Source of the DNA: Siminovitchia fortis
Lineage (GTDB): Bacteria; Bacillota; Bacilli; Bacillales; Bacillaceae_C
Assembly: GCF_003605365.2 (NCBI RefSeq)
Contig: NZ_QYTU02000030.1
Coordinates: 1-46,344, forward strand
Reading direction: 5' to 3'
Length of the DNA stretch: 46,344 bases
Shown here: positions 1-8,371 of the stretch, in pieces
How the letters are laid out: the number at the start of each line of letters is the position of its first letter
Position numbering within the stretch: the first letter of the stretch is position 1
Notes under the pieces: generated by a model
Database searches by the model: none
What the model saw: the letters and a program-made list of their open reading frames with translations, nothing else
What the model was told of the DNA's origin: nothing
Translations under genes and position numbers: made by a program

Positions 1-2
1 TT

Positions 3-182
3 GTGTATTTTTCTCTTGCAAAATACATCATAACAATAGCTGTTTTTCAGCATTTCAGCCTTCTTGTCATTTATGCCTTTTTTGGATTGCTTATTAGTAT
101 ATTAGTGATAGCTGCAATAGTTATTGAGGTCATCCGCAATGGTCCAAGGATGTCAACAAAGTTAAAAAAGTCCCAACAATAA
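3..182 (+). CDS. C-terminal end of an unidentified membrane protein (partial)
   Basis: An open frame enters from the left edge and ends with TAA at 180-182. It encodes about 59 residues: one or two hydrophobic segments and then a short basic, hydrophilic tail ending KLKKSQQ, which fits the cytoplasmic end of a membrane protein. The stop codon lies inside the 5' arm of the hairpin at 166-209, so that hairpin is probably its terminator. I do not recognise the family. The alternative is chance open sequence, because only a short piece is visible. Confidence 0.35.
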   Translation: MYFSLAKYIITIAVFQHFSLLVIYAFFGLLISILVIAAIVIEVIRNGPRMSTKLKKSQQ

Positions 183-209
183 TGCAATATTATTGTTGGG
201 ACTTTTCTT
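166..209 (+). terminator. Rho-independent terminator before the ABC operon
   Basis: A perfect 18-bp inverted repeat (166-183 against 189-206, 5-nt loop) ends in a T-rich run. It closes the partial gene at the left edge and separates it from the ABC transporter operon. A decayed copy lies at 10139-10178 (see the relic feature). Confidence 0.8.
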
Positions 210-314
210 ATAATAAAAATAACGAAGGAATTCATGAAAGCTAAAAATATGAAAGGGCTATCATTTGGTGTTTTTCAAAACAGCTATCATAAAATAAGAG
301 GAAGGAGAATTAGA

Positions 315-1265
315 TTGAGATTATATATTTTACAAAGATTGCTATCTATCATACCAGTCATGTTAGTAGTTGCCATTGTGGTCTTTTTCTTGATACACCT
401 GACACCTGGTGATCCGGCATCAATTATACTAGGGCCGGATGCACTGCCGGAAGATATAAAAGCGTTGCGTACAGAACTGGGCTTGGATTTACCGTTGTAT
501 CAGCAATTTTTTAGTTGGTTCAGTGGAATATTTGTGGGCGATTTAGGGGATTCTCTTTATTTGGACATGCCGGTTTTGACAGCATTTACCAGTCATTTGG
601 GCCCAACTTTATCATTGGCCATACTGGCTCAAATCATCTCAATTGTAATCGCTATCCCATTTGGGATTATTGCAGCTACGAAAAGAGGAACAGCAGTAGA
701 TCAGTTCTTCATGGTTTTTGCTTTACTTGGAATCTCCATACCTAGTTTTTTGCTGGGACTTCTGCTGATTCTATTATTCGCAGTAGAGCTGCATTGGCTT
801 CCAGCTGCCGGATATCAGCCATTAAGTGCAGGGTTATGGAATCATTTGAAGTTTCTTATATTGCCTGCCATCACACTTGGTTCTATTCAAGCGGCATTGA
901 TTGCTCGTATGACCAGGTCATCCATGCTGGATATATTAAGCATGAATTATATTAAAACAGCCCATGCAAAAGGTCTGAAAGAAAGAGTGATCATATATAA
1001 ACACGCTTTTAGAAATGCGTTGATTCCTATCTTAACTGTTGTTGGCCAGGCTTTTGGCACCTTAGTGGCTGGCGCAGTAGTCACCGAGGCGGTTTTTAAT
1101 ATACCGGGAATAGGACAATTAATTGTCAATGCGATCCAACGAAGAGATTACGTTTTAATTCAAGGAACCGTACTTTTAATTGCCGGAACCTACGTATTCA
1201 TTAACCTTATAGTTGACTTATTATATGGAGTCGTTGATCCGAGGGTCAGACTAAATAAAAAATAG
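315..1265 (+). CDS. Oligopeptide/dipeptide ABC transporter permease (DppB/OppB-like)
   Basis: Inner-membrane permease of a peptide-type ABC importer (binding-protein-dependent transport system family). From the TTG at 315 the protein begins LRLYILQRLL and runs about 316 residues, the usual DppB length. It has an N-terminal transmembrane helix, a periplasmic-side loop containing HLTPGDPA, and five further hydrophobic segments. The cytoplasmic EAA loop (around NYIKTAHAKGL) contacts the ATPases. I prefer TTG 315 because GGAAGGAG lies about 6 nt upstream and the protein then starts like the family. An in-frame ATG at 234 would add 27 hydrophilic residues and also has a weak GAAGGAA site. First gene of a tightly spaced permease-permease-ATPase-ATPase run; the next gene starts 12 bp after its stop. 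Confidence 0.9.
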   Translation: MRLYILQRLLSIIPVMLVVAIVVFFLIHLTPGDPASIILGPDALPEDIKALRTELGLDLPLYQQFFSWFSGIFVGDLGDSLYLDMPVLTAFTSHLGPTLSLAILAQIISIVIAIPFGIIAATKRGTAVDQFFMVFALLGISIPSFLLGLLLILLFAVELHWLPAAGYQPLSAGLWNHLKFLILPAITLGSIQAALIARMTRSSMLDILSMNYIKTAHAKGLKERVIIYKHAFRNALIPILTVVGQAFGTLVAGAVVTEAVFNIPGIGQLIVNAIQRRDYVLIQGTVLLIAGTYVFINLIVDLLYGVVDPRVRLNKK

Positions 1266-1276
1266 GTGGTGACGAA

Positions 1277-2185
1277 ATGCTTGCGGAAACCAGAAAAGTT
1301 GTGGGAACGGATGTAATAGGGCAAAAACGAGAAATTGCAAAAGAAAGACGTGCTTTATTTTTAAGGCGGGTTTGGGCGAATAAAATGGTTGTGGTCGGCG
1401 GCGTAATTATTTTCCTGATCACTTTGTTGGCGCTTGCAGCTCCGCTTATTACCCAATTTACTCCTTATGATTTGGAGGCTGTAAATCGTTTGAAGCCGCC
1501 AAACGCAACACATTGGTTTGGCACTGATAACTTCGGAAGAGATATATTCAGCCGTGTCGTTTACGGGGCCAGAGTTTCCTTGGCTGTTGGTCTCTCAGTA
1601 GCCATCATTACAGGCTTCCTGGGACTGCTGATCGGAATGTATTCATCTTTTTACCGAATTTTGGACCATATTTTAATGAGAATTGCAGATGGGTTAATGG
1701 CTTTTCCTTCCATTCTGTTGGCTATCGCTATTATGGCTGTTATGGGGCCTAAACCAATCAATGTAGTCATAGCAATTGTCATTGTCGAAACGCCCGGTGT
1801 GGCTCGGATTGTTCGCTCGGCTGCACTAGTAGTAAAAGAGCAGACCTATATAGAGGCGGCAAGAGCACAGGGGGCAAGTTCATGGAAAATTATCTGGTCG
1901 CATATTGCACCGAATGTTCTTACGCCACTGATTGTACAAATCACTTATGTATTTTCAGTTTCGATGATTATAGAAGCATCGTTAAGCTTCTTAGGCGCGG
2001 GTATACCGGTCCCTGAACCAAGTTGGGGCAACATTTTATATGACGGTAAAAGTGTCATTCAGACAGCTTGGTGGATGACTGTATTTCCTGGCATGTTTCT
2101 TTTACTGGCTGTTTTAGGTTCCAACCTGCTTGGAGACGGTATACGAGATTTGATTGATCCTCAGTCGAATAAAGCAAAAAAATAA
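1277..2185 (+). CDS. Oligopeptide/dipeptide ABC transporter permease (DppC/OppC-like)
   Basis: Second permease subunit, 302 residues. A cytoplasmic N-terminal tail with the family's basic stretch precedes transmembrane helix 1 (about residues 40-60). The conserved GTDNFGRDIFSRVVYGAR segment follows, then the inner-membrane domain with the EAA loop at EAARAQGASSWKIIW. The usual C-terminal NLLGDGIRDLIDP is intact. The start is the ATG after AGGTGGTG, 12 bp behind the upstream permease. With the neighbouring permease it should form the heterodimeric pore for ligand delivered by the lipoproteins encoded downstream. Confidence 0.93.
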   Translation: MLAETRKVVGTDVIGQKREIAKERRALFLRRVWANKMVVVGGVIIFLITLLALAAPLITQFTPYDLEAVNRLKPPNATHWFGTDNFGRDIFSRVVYGARVSLAVGLSVAIITGFLGLLIGMYSSFYRILDHILMRIADGLMAFPSILLAIAIMAVMGPKPINVVIAIVIVETPGVARIVRSAALVVKEQTYIEAARAQGASSWKIIWSHIAPNVLTPLIVQITYVFSVSMIIEASLSFLGAGIPVPEPSWGNILYDGKSVIQTAWWMTVFPGMFLLLAVLGSNLLGDGIRDLIDPQSNKAKK

Positions 2186-2225
2186 TGAATGGACAGGCAT
2201 AGAATCATATTTGAGGAGGTTAAAG

Positions 2226-3242
2226 ATGTCCAGTCAGCCACTTTTAGAAGTTAATCATTTAAAAACGACCTTTGCTACTGAAGAAGGGCCTGTCACGGCA
2301 GTTGATGATGTCACTTTTGGAGTAAACAAAGGGGAAACTATTGGAATTGTAGGAGAGTCTGGTTGTGGAAAAAGCGTAACCTCTGAATCAATTATGAGAT
2401 TACTAGATGAAAAGACGACAAAGTACGAAGGTGAAGTTCTTTTCGAAGGAAAGAACTTACTGCAACTTAGTAAGGCCGACATGCGGGATATCCGTGGAAA
2501 TAAGATTTCCATGGTTTTTCAGGACCCTATGACTTCTTTGAACCCCGTGCAAACAATTGGGGACCAAATAGCTGAAGTGATTGTTATCCATCAAAAAGTG
2601 AGTAAAGGTGAGGCATTTAAAAAAGCTGAAGAAATGTTGAGGCTTACTGGCATACCTGCACCGGAAAAAAGGATCAATGAATATCCTCATGAAATATCCG
2701 GCGGAATGCGCCAAAGAGTGTTAATAGCCATGGCCTTAGCCTGCAGACCTAAAGTACTTATTGCAGATGAGCCTACCACTGCTCTCGATGTAACGATTCA
2801 AGCTCAAATTTTAGACCTGATTGATGAATTGAAATCAGAGCTGGAAATGGGAGTGATTATGATCACCCACGACCTTGGTGTTGTAGCTGAAGTTTGTCAG
2901 CGGGTGGTAGTTATGTATTTAGGGCAAGTGATTGAAGAAGGAGAGGTAGGGACATTATTTTCTCGTCCTCTCCATCCATATACAAGGGGATTACTGAAGT
3001 CAATTCCGCAGCTTGACGGAGACCGGACGGAAAAATTGCATGTTATTGAAGGAGTGGTTCCTCCTTTAACCGCTGTTCCGACAGGTTGTCGTTTTGCACC
3101 AAGATGTGCATTTGCCGACGATCATTGTACTAGCAAAGCACCGGTCCTAGAAGAAATAGGCGATGGACAAAAAGTGAGATGTTGGAAGGCAGATGAGCTT
3201 TTAAAAAAGGAGGGTCATGAACACAATGCAGCAACAATATGA
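2226..3242 (+). CDS. Peptide ABC transporter ATP-binding protein (DppD/OppD-like)
   Basis: Cytoplasmic ATPase energising the importer, 338 residues. Visible motifs are Walker A GESGCGKS (residues 43-50), the Q-loop at [11 protein letters not shown], the ABC signature SGGMRQR, Walker [13 protein letters not shown] and the switch His in ITHDLG. The C-terminal domain carries the oligopeptide-family cysteines ([17 protein letters not shown]) that in relatives bind an iron-sulfur cluster. The start is the ATG behind TTGAGGAGG. The open frame extends 24 codons further upstream into the previous gene, but that region has no ribosome site. Overlaps the next ATPase gene. Confidence 0.94.
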   Translation: MSSQPLLEVNHLKTTFATEEGPVTAVDDVTFGVNKGETIGIVGESGCGKSVTSESIMRLLDEKTTKYEGEVLFEGKNLLQLSKADMRDIRGNKISMVFQDPMTSLNPVQTIGDQIAEVIVIHQKVSKGEAFKKAEEMLRLTGIPAPEKRINEYPHEISGGMRQRVLIAMALACRPKVLIADEPTTALDVTIQAQILDLIDELKSELEMGVIMITHDLGVVAEVCQRVVVMYLGQVIEEGEVGTLFSRPLHPYTRGLLKSIPQLDGDRTEKLHVIEGVVPPLTAVPTGCRFAPRCAFADDHCTSKAPVLEEIGDGQKVRCWKADELLKKEGHEHNAATI

Positions 3243-4209
3243 GAAACAAGAACCTCTCCTGCAGGTAAAAAACCTACAGAAACATTTTCCAATCACTAAT
3301 CCGCTTGGTAAAGTAACGGGCCATGTGAAAGCGGTCAATAATGTAACGTTTGATTTATACGAAAAAGAAACATTAGGGCTTGTCGGGGAATCGGGATGTG
3401 GCAAAAGTACTACAGGCAGAACGATTTTACGATTGACAGAGCCTACTTCCGGCACGGCATTATACAAGGGGAAAGACATCTTTAAATTAAAAGAAAAGGC
3501 ATTTATGCCAGTTAGAAAAGAAATGCAAATGATTTTTCAAGATCCACATTCTTCGCTGAACCCTAAAAAAAGAATTGGCTATAGCATTGAGGAGCCCATG
3601 AAGATTCAAGGTATCGGTACAAAGGCTGAAAGAATGGAAAAAGCCATGGACCTATTAAACAAGGTCGGATTACGCAGGGATCAATATTACCGGTATCCTC
3701 ATGAGTTTTCAGGGGGGCAAAGACAACGGATTGGTCTTGCACGGGCACTGGCTGTCACCCCAAAAGTCATTATATGTGATGAACCAGTCTCTGCTTTGGA
3801 TGTTTCTATCCAATCCCAGGTTATTAATTTGTTGCAAGAATTACAGGAGGAATTTGAACAAGCCTATTTATTTATCGCCCATGATCTGAGTGTTGTTCGT
3901 CATATTTCCGATCGAATCGGAGTGATGTATTTGGGCAGTATCGTAGAATTGGCACCAACTGATGAACTCTTTAAAAATCCAATGCACCCTTATACCCGGG
4001 CCTTGCTGTCTGCAATCCCGATTGCCAATCCTCATAGAAAAAAAGAAAGAATTGTCATTAAAGGAGATGTGCCGTCTCCGACAAATCTGCCAACAGGCTG
4101 TGTTTTCCACACTCGATGTCCATATGCCATGGATCGCTGTAAATCGGAGGCCCCGTCGATAACCCAAGGAGCAAATGGTCATCAGGTTGCTTGTCACCTG
4201 CACAATTAG
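3217..4209 (+). CDS. Peptide ABC transporter ATP-binding protein (DppF/OppF-like)
   Basis: Second ATPase of the importer, 330 residues from ATG 3217. Motifs are Walker [11 protein letters not shown]-loop IFQDPHSSLNP, signature SGGQRQR, Walker B VIICDEPVSALD, H-loop IAHDLS and the C-terminal CVFHTRCPYAMDRC cluster. It overlaps the upstream ATPase by 26 bp. AAGGAGGG ends only 2 nt before ATG 3217, whereas the in-frame ATG at 3226 has about 11 nt, so translation may really begin at 3226. Either start leaves every motif intact. The hydrolase gene follows after 43 bp with no terminator, so the six genes are probably co-transcribed. Confidence 0.94.
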   Translation: MNTMQQQYEKQEPLLQVKNLQKHFPITNPLGKVTGHVKAVNNVTFDLYEKETLGLVGESGCGKSTTGRTILRLTEPTSGTALYKGKDIFKLKEKAFMPVRKEMQMIFQDPHSSLNPKKRIGYSIEEPMKIQGIGTKAERMEKAMDLLNKVGLRRDQYYRYPHEFSGGQRQRIGLARALAVTPKVIICDEPVSALDVSIQSQVINLLQELQEEFEQAYLFIAHDLSVVRHISDRIGVMYLGSIVELAPTDELFKNPMHPYTRALLSAIPIANPHRKKERIVIKGDVPSPTNLPTGCVFHTRCPYAMDRCKSEAPSITQGANGHQVACHLHN

Positions 4210-4252
4210 TTTTTTAAGGGTGAGATAAAAATAAGAGAGAGGAACACGCCTT

Positions 4253-5350
4253 ATGATTAAGAAGTTACATCTTCAGGGATCCGCAAAGGAAATTGGATTT
4301 GAGCACGGGAGCAAAGGAAAACAAGAAGTGATTAATAGTCTGGAAACGTATGAAAAGTTATTTTACGGTTTTAAGAAAATTAGTTGGTCCGAAGCCAAAG
4401 AGTACGCTTTACTTCACTTAAATGCAATTGAAAAATATGACTTGCAGATGGTCGAAGAAATGGAAGGGGTTGCTAAGGGGGCGGGAGTAGATTTTGAAGA
4501 TATTTTGACATTAAACGCCCGAAGTGAAATAGCCCTGACTAATAAAGGGAACATTTTTTCAGATGGTTGTACGACCATGGCTATTACCAGTCCCATTATT
4601 AATGACACGATCATCGGTCAAACTTGGGATTGGACTGCCTTACAAAAAAACAGTTTGCTATTACTTGATATACAAGCTAAATCCAAACCACGCATTACAA
4701 TGGTTACCGAAGGGGGCATCATAGGAAAAATTGGTTACAATTCAGCTGGGGTCGGCCTATGTTTTAACGCTTTGATCACCGATAAGAAGACAAACGAAAT
4801 CCCGATTCATCTTGGGACTAGGGCTGTCCTAAACTCATATTCCCAAGCTGAGGCAATTTCAAAAGTTGCAAACGGGCAAATGGCAGCCTCTGCCAGCTTT
4901 TTAATTGGGTATGATGATGGCGATGGGAACGGTATGGCAGTTAATCCCGAGGTCTCTCCTTACGGTATTGATTATATAGGTGGAGATGATGGCTGGCTGG
5001 CCCATACAAACCATATTTGTTCTAGTTCTCTTAAAAGCAAATTAAAAGATTTGAATGACCTCAGGTACGAAGACTCAATCCTTAGAAAGAAAAGAGCTGA
5101 CCAACTCATAAAAGAAGGCGTTGCCGCTAAGGAACCGATTAATGAAAAAACATTTGAGAGATGGCTGTCAGATACGTTTAATAAACCAAGTTCTATTAAT
5201 CATTTTCAAAATGAAAATGCTCCAGAACATCGGAAAATGGAAACAATTTTCTCCATTATTATCAATTTATCAAATAGGAGGGCATTATTGCGTATAGGTC
5301 AGGAAGGAGAGTTTGAGGAAATAGATACAATTACCGAACTAACATTGTAA
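4253..5350 (+). CDS. C45-family Ntn-hydrolase (acyltransferase/N-acyl amidohydrolase-like), copy 1
   Basis: Resembles the C45 peptidase family, which includes isopenicillin-N/6-APA acyltransferase and related self-processing amide hydrolases. The 365-residue protein has no signal peptide. Cys106 in SDGCTTMA is the predicted nucleophile that becomes the new N-terminus after autocleavage of Gly105-Cys106. It is preceded by the LNARSEIA segment and followed by GQTWDW, the EGGIIGKIGYNSAGVG core strand and the HTNH motif. Family members hydrolyse or transfer acyl groups on amide bonds. A location between an importer and its binding protein suggests it acts in the cytoplasm on imported substrate. 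The real substrate is unknown. The start follows GAGAGAGGAAC. Confidence 0.82.
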   Translation: MIKKLHLQGSAKEIGFEHGSKGKQEVINSLETYEKLFYGFKKISWSEAKEYALLHLNAIEKYDLQMVEEMEGVAKGAGVDFEDILTLNARSEIALTNKGNIFSDGCTTMAITSPIINDTIIGQTWDWTALQKNSLLLLDIQAKSKPRITMVTEGGIIGKIGYNSAGVGLCFNALITDKKTNEIPIHLGTRAVLNSYSQAEAISKVANGQMAASASFLIGYDDGDGNGMAVNPEVSPYGIDYIGGDDGWLAHTNHICSSSLKSKLKDLNDLRYEDSILRKKRADQLIKEGVAAKEPINEKTFERWLSDTFNKPSSINHFQNENAPEHRKMETIFSIIINLSNRRALLRIGQEGEFEEIDTITELTL

Positions 5351-5383
5351 TTGTAAGAGAAAAAATACAACGGGGGAAACATC

Positions 5384-6943
5384 ATGAAAAAAGTACTTAT
5401 ATCTTTTTTGATAGTCTTTTTGTTAGTTGGCTGTGGTTCGTCATCTGACGATGCAGGAAAAAGCGGAAATAGCGGTGAAAAAGGCGGCACGTTGAATATC
5501 GCTTATATGGCACAACCGCCTACTTTGGATCCGCACGTTACTGTGTCTGTAGCTACAACTGATATTGGACGTAATATTTTTGAAACACTTTTGGCCTTTA
5601 ACGAAAGGAACGAAGCTGCACCATTGCTTGCAGAGTCATTTGAATCAAGTGAAGATCTTAAAAGCATCACTTTCAAATTAAGAAAGGGCATTAAATTCCA
5701 CAATGGGAAAGAAATGACGGCGGACGATGTAGTAGCTTCTATGGAACGCTGGAGAGTATTAAATGGCAAGGCAAACACCTATTTTTCCAACTCTGAATTC
5801 GTAAAAGAAGATGATTATACAGTTGTTTTAAAAATGGATAAGCCATTTACAATCGCCAAGTATATATTATCCACCAATATAAACTTCGCAGCTATTATGC
5901 CAAAAGAAGTAATTGAAAATGCACCAAAAGCCGGGGTGAAAGAGTATATTGGAACAGGCCCTTTCAAGCTTGATGAATGGAAACAGGATCAATATATTAA
6001 GCTTGTAAAAAATGAAGATTATCAATCACCGCGTAGTGAACCTGATGGATTGGTTGGTAAAAAAGAGCCAATGGTTGATGAGTTAAATTTCCACATGGTT
6101 CCGGATGCATCAACAAGGACTGCTGGAATTCAAACGGGTGAGTATGACGCAGCGCTTCAAATTCCTTACGATAATGTTCCTGCAATAGAGAGTGATGGAA
6201 ACCTAAAAGCAATTACCCATCCGGAAGGATTTAGCACCGTGGTATATAACAAGCGAAATGGGATATTTTCTAATGAAAAAGCCCGACAAGCGTTAAATCT
6301 CGCAGTGGACAAAAAAGAAGTAATGATGGCGGCTTTCACAGATGAAAAGTTTTATACTCAGGAACATGGATTGTTATCAAAGGAGTTTGTAAGCTGGTAT
6401 AGTGAACAGGGGAAAGACAAGTATGACGAATATGATCCGGAAGCGGCCAAAAAATTGTTTAAAGAAGCTGGGTATAATGGAGAAGAACTAACAATATTAA
6501 CTACAAGAGATTACGAGGACCAATATCAAATTGGCGTTGTTATTCAGGAAAATCTCAAAAAGATTGGGGTTAAATCTAAACTAGAGGTTTATGATTGGGC
6601 AACGTTAATGGAAGTTAGAGAAGATGATAAATTTTATGACCTTATGCCAATGGGATACAACCCGGTCACTGACCCAACGCAAATTAACTTTTTAGATTCA
6701 AGGACTAAGTATACGGGGTGGTCGAATAGCCCGGAAATTGATAAACTATTAGACCAATTAATGGTTGCTCCTTCCGATGAAGCGGCTAAAGAGATATTCG
6801 GGAAACTGCAAGGTGAATCCTGGAGCTACTTGCCTGCTATTAAATTTGGCGATTATGATGGAGTTGCCGCTATACGCACAAACATTGAAGGTTTTGAGTG
6901 GTTCCATGGCCCGGTATTATGGAACACGACAAAGTCTAATTAA
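5384..6943 (+). CDS. Family-5 extracellular solute-binding lipoprotein, copy 1
   Basis: Predicted membrane-anchored ligand receptor of the importer, 519 residues. A short signal peptide ends in the lipobox LVGC with Cys17 as the lipidated residue, followed by a Ser/Gly-rich linker. The SBP family 5 (DppA/OppA/NikA) body begins GGTLNIAYMAQPPTLDPH, and IGTGPFKL marks the mid-protein family signature. In OppA/DppA an Asp four residues before the Asp of the C-lobe DP motif binds the ligand amino terminus. Here the stretch reads NPVTDPTQ, with Pro in that place. The ligand therefore may lack a free alpha-amine (inference). The start is the ATG after CGGGGGAAAC. Confidence 0.9.
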   Translation: MKKVLISFLIVFLLVGCGSSSDDAGKSGNSGEKGGTLNIAYMAQPPTLDPHVTVSVATTDIGRNIFETLLAFNERNEAAPLLAESFESSEDLKSITFKLRKGIKFHNGKEMTADDVVASMERWRVLNGKANTYFSNSEFVKEDDYTVVLKMDKPFTIAKYILSTNINFAAIMPKEVIENAPKAGVKEYIGTGPFKLDEWKQDQYIKLVKNEDYQSPRSEPDGLVGKKEPMVDELNFHMVPDASTRTAGIQTGEYDAALQIPYDNVPAIESDGNLKAITHPEGFSTVVYNKRNGIFSNEKARQALNLAVDKKEVMMAAFTDEKFYTQEHGLLSKEFVSWYSEQGKDKYDEYDPEAAKKLFKEAGYNGEELTILTTRDYEDQYQIGVVIQENLKKIGVKSKLEVYDWATLMEVREDDKFYDLMPMGYNPVTDPTQINFLDSRTKYTGWSNSPEIDKLLDQLMVAPSDEAAKEIFGKLQGESWSYLPAIKFGDYDGVAAIRTNIEGFEWFHGPVLWNTTKSN

Positions 6944-7057
6944 TCTAACCCATTGACCGATTGTATCTAAATCAGATCAATAAGTAATTAAAAGTGAAAA
7001 GTGCAAGGAAAATAGAAGCGAGATGCCGGAAAAAGGTTCCGCCATTAAATTATAAAA

Positions 7058-7098
7058 GGCGTCCTCCGCTAGGAAAGCTTAGTGGGGGACGCTTTTTT
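7058..7098 (+). terminator. Terminator after binding protein copy 1
   Basis: A GCGTCCTCC/GGGGGACGC hairpin with a run of seven T. The same hairpin, slightly changed, follows the second binding-protein gene (10031-10070), so the terminator was duplicated along with the gene pair. The rest of 6944-7228 holds no gene. Bases 7161-7181 match the bioY promoter region at 20 of 21 positions. Confidence 0.8.
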
Positions 7099-7228
7099 TA
7101 AAAACGATCAATATTGCCAAGAAGAAAAAAAGTTGTTCTTACATCTGTTGAAGGTGCACGTTTAGTTTGTAATCAAGTATCACGTTTGGAAGAGGATTCA
7201 AACAAAATCACAGAGGAGAATGCATTTT

Positions 7229-8326
7229 ATGATTAAGAAGTTACATCTCCAGGGCTCTGCAAAGGAAATAGGATTCCTGCATGGGAGCCAGGGGAAACAA
7301 GAAGTGATGAATAGTCTGAAAGCGTATGAAAGGCTATTTTATGTAGCCAAAAAAATGAGTTGGCAAGAAGCAAGGGAGCAAGCATTGCTTCATTTAAATG
7401 CGATTGAAAAATATGATTTGCAGATGATTGAAGAAATGGAAGGGATTGCAGAGGGAGCGGGAGTAGATTTTGAGGATATTTTGACGTTAAACGCCCGAAG
7501 TGAAATAGCCCTAACGAATATAGGGGAGGTTTTTTCGGATGGCTGTACGTCCATGGCGGTTTCCAGCCCGATCATTAAAGACACGATCATCGGCCAAACT
7601 TGGGATTGGACGGCATCACAAAAAAACAGTTTGCTATTACTTGATATAGAAGCTCAGAATGCCCCGCGTATCACAATGGTAACCGAAGGTGGGATCATAG
7701 GGAAGATTGGTTTTAACTCAGCAGGGGTAGGCTTTTGTTTAAATGCTTTAGTTACAGATAAAGGGACAAACAAAATACCGCTGCATCTTGGATATCGAGC
7801 CGTATTAAACTCATATTCCCAAGCCGAAGCAATTTCTAAGATTTCAAATGGGCAAATTGCGGCTACCGGAAATTTTTTAATTGGCTATGATGATGGCAAT
7901 GGAAATGGAATGACGGTGAATCTGGAGGTCTCTCCTTTTGGGATTGATTATGTAGGTGGCGACGATGGTTGGCTGACTCACACAAACCATATTTGCTCCA
8001 ATGTCATTAAGCAATATGTAAATGACGTGAATGATGTTCGGTTTGAAGATTCAATCCTTCGAAAGAAAAGGGCTGATCAACTTATTAAAGCAAGCATAGC
8101 TGCTAAAGAACCTATTAATGAACAAACGTTTGAGAGATGGTTATCGGATACGTTGAATAAACCAAGCTCCATTAATCATTTTGAAAATGAAAACGCACCA
8201 GAATATCGAAAAGTAGAAACAATTTTCTCTATTATTATGAATCTATCAGAAAGAAGAGTATTATTACGTGTAGGTCAGGAAGGAACATTCGAAGAAATAG
8301 ATAATATTAGAGCGGTAACAATGTAA
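7229..8326 (+). CDS. C45-family Ntn-hydrolase, copy 2
   Basis: Paralogue of the hydrolase at 4253, also 365 residues, collinear and clearly a tandem duplicate. The predicted nucleophile is retained (Cys106, in SDGCTSMA), as are LNARSEIA, GQTWDW, the IGKIGFNSAGVG core and HTNH. It therefore looks active. The start is placed at ATG 7229 because GAGGAG lies about 10 nt upstream and this gives exactly the copy-1 N-terminus (MIKKLHLQGSAKEIGF). An in-frame ATG at 7220 sits directly on the ribosome site. A terminator lies upstream, so this pair probably has its own promoter, which I could not define. Confidence 0.82.
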   Translation: MIKKLHLQGSAKEIGFLHGSQGKQEVMNSLKAYERLFYVAKKMSWQEAREQALLHLNAIEKYDLQMIEEMEGIAEGAGVDFEDILTLNARSEIALTNIGEVFSDGCTSMAVSSPIIKDTIIGQTWDWTASQKNSLLLLDIEAQNAPRITMVTEGGIIGKIGFNSAGVGFCLNALVTDKGTNKIPLHLGYRAVLNSYSQAEAISKISNGQIAATGNFLIGYDDGNGNGMTVNLEVSPFGIDYVGGDDGWLTHTNHICSNVIKQYVNDVNDVRFEDSILRKKRADQLIKASIAAKEPINEQTFERWLSDTLNKPSSINHFENENAPEYRKVETIFSIIMNLSERRVLLRVGQEGTFEEIDNIRAVTM

Positions 8327-8371
8327 TTATTTACAGGTGGGAAATCATAAAAGTACAATGGAGGGAAGATC

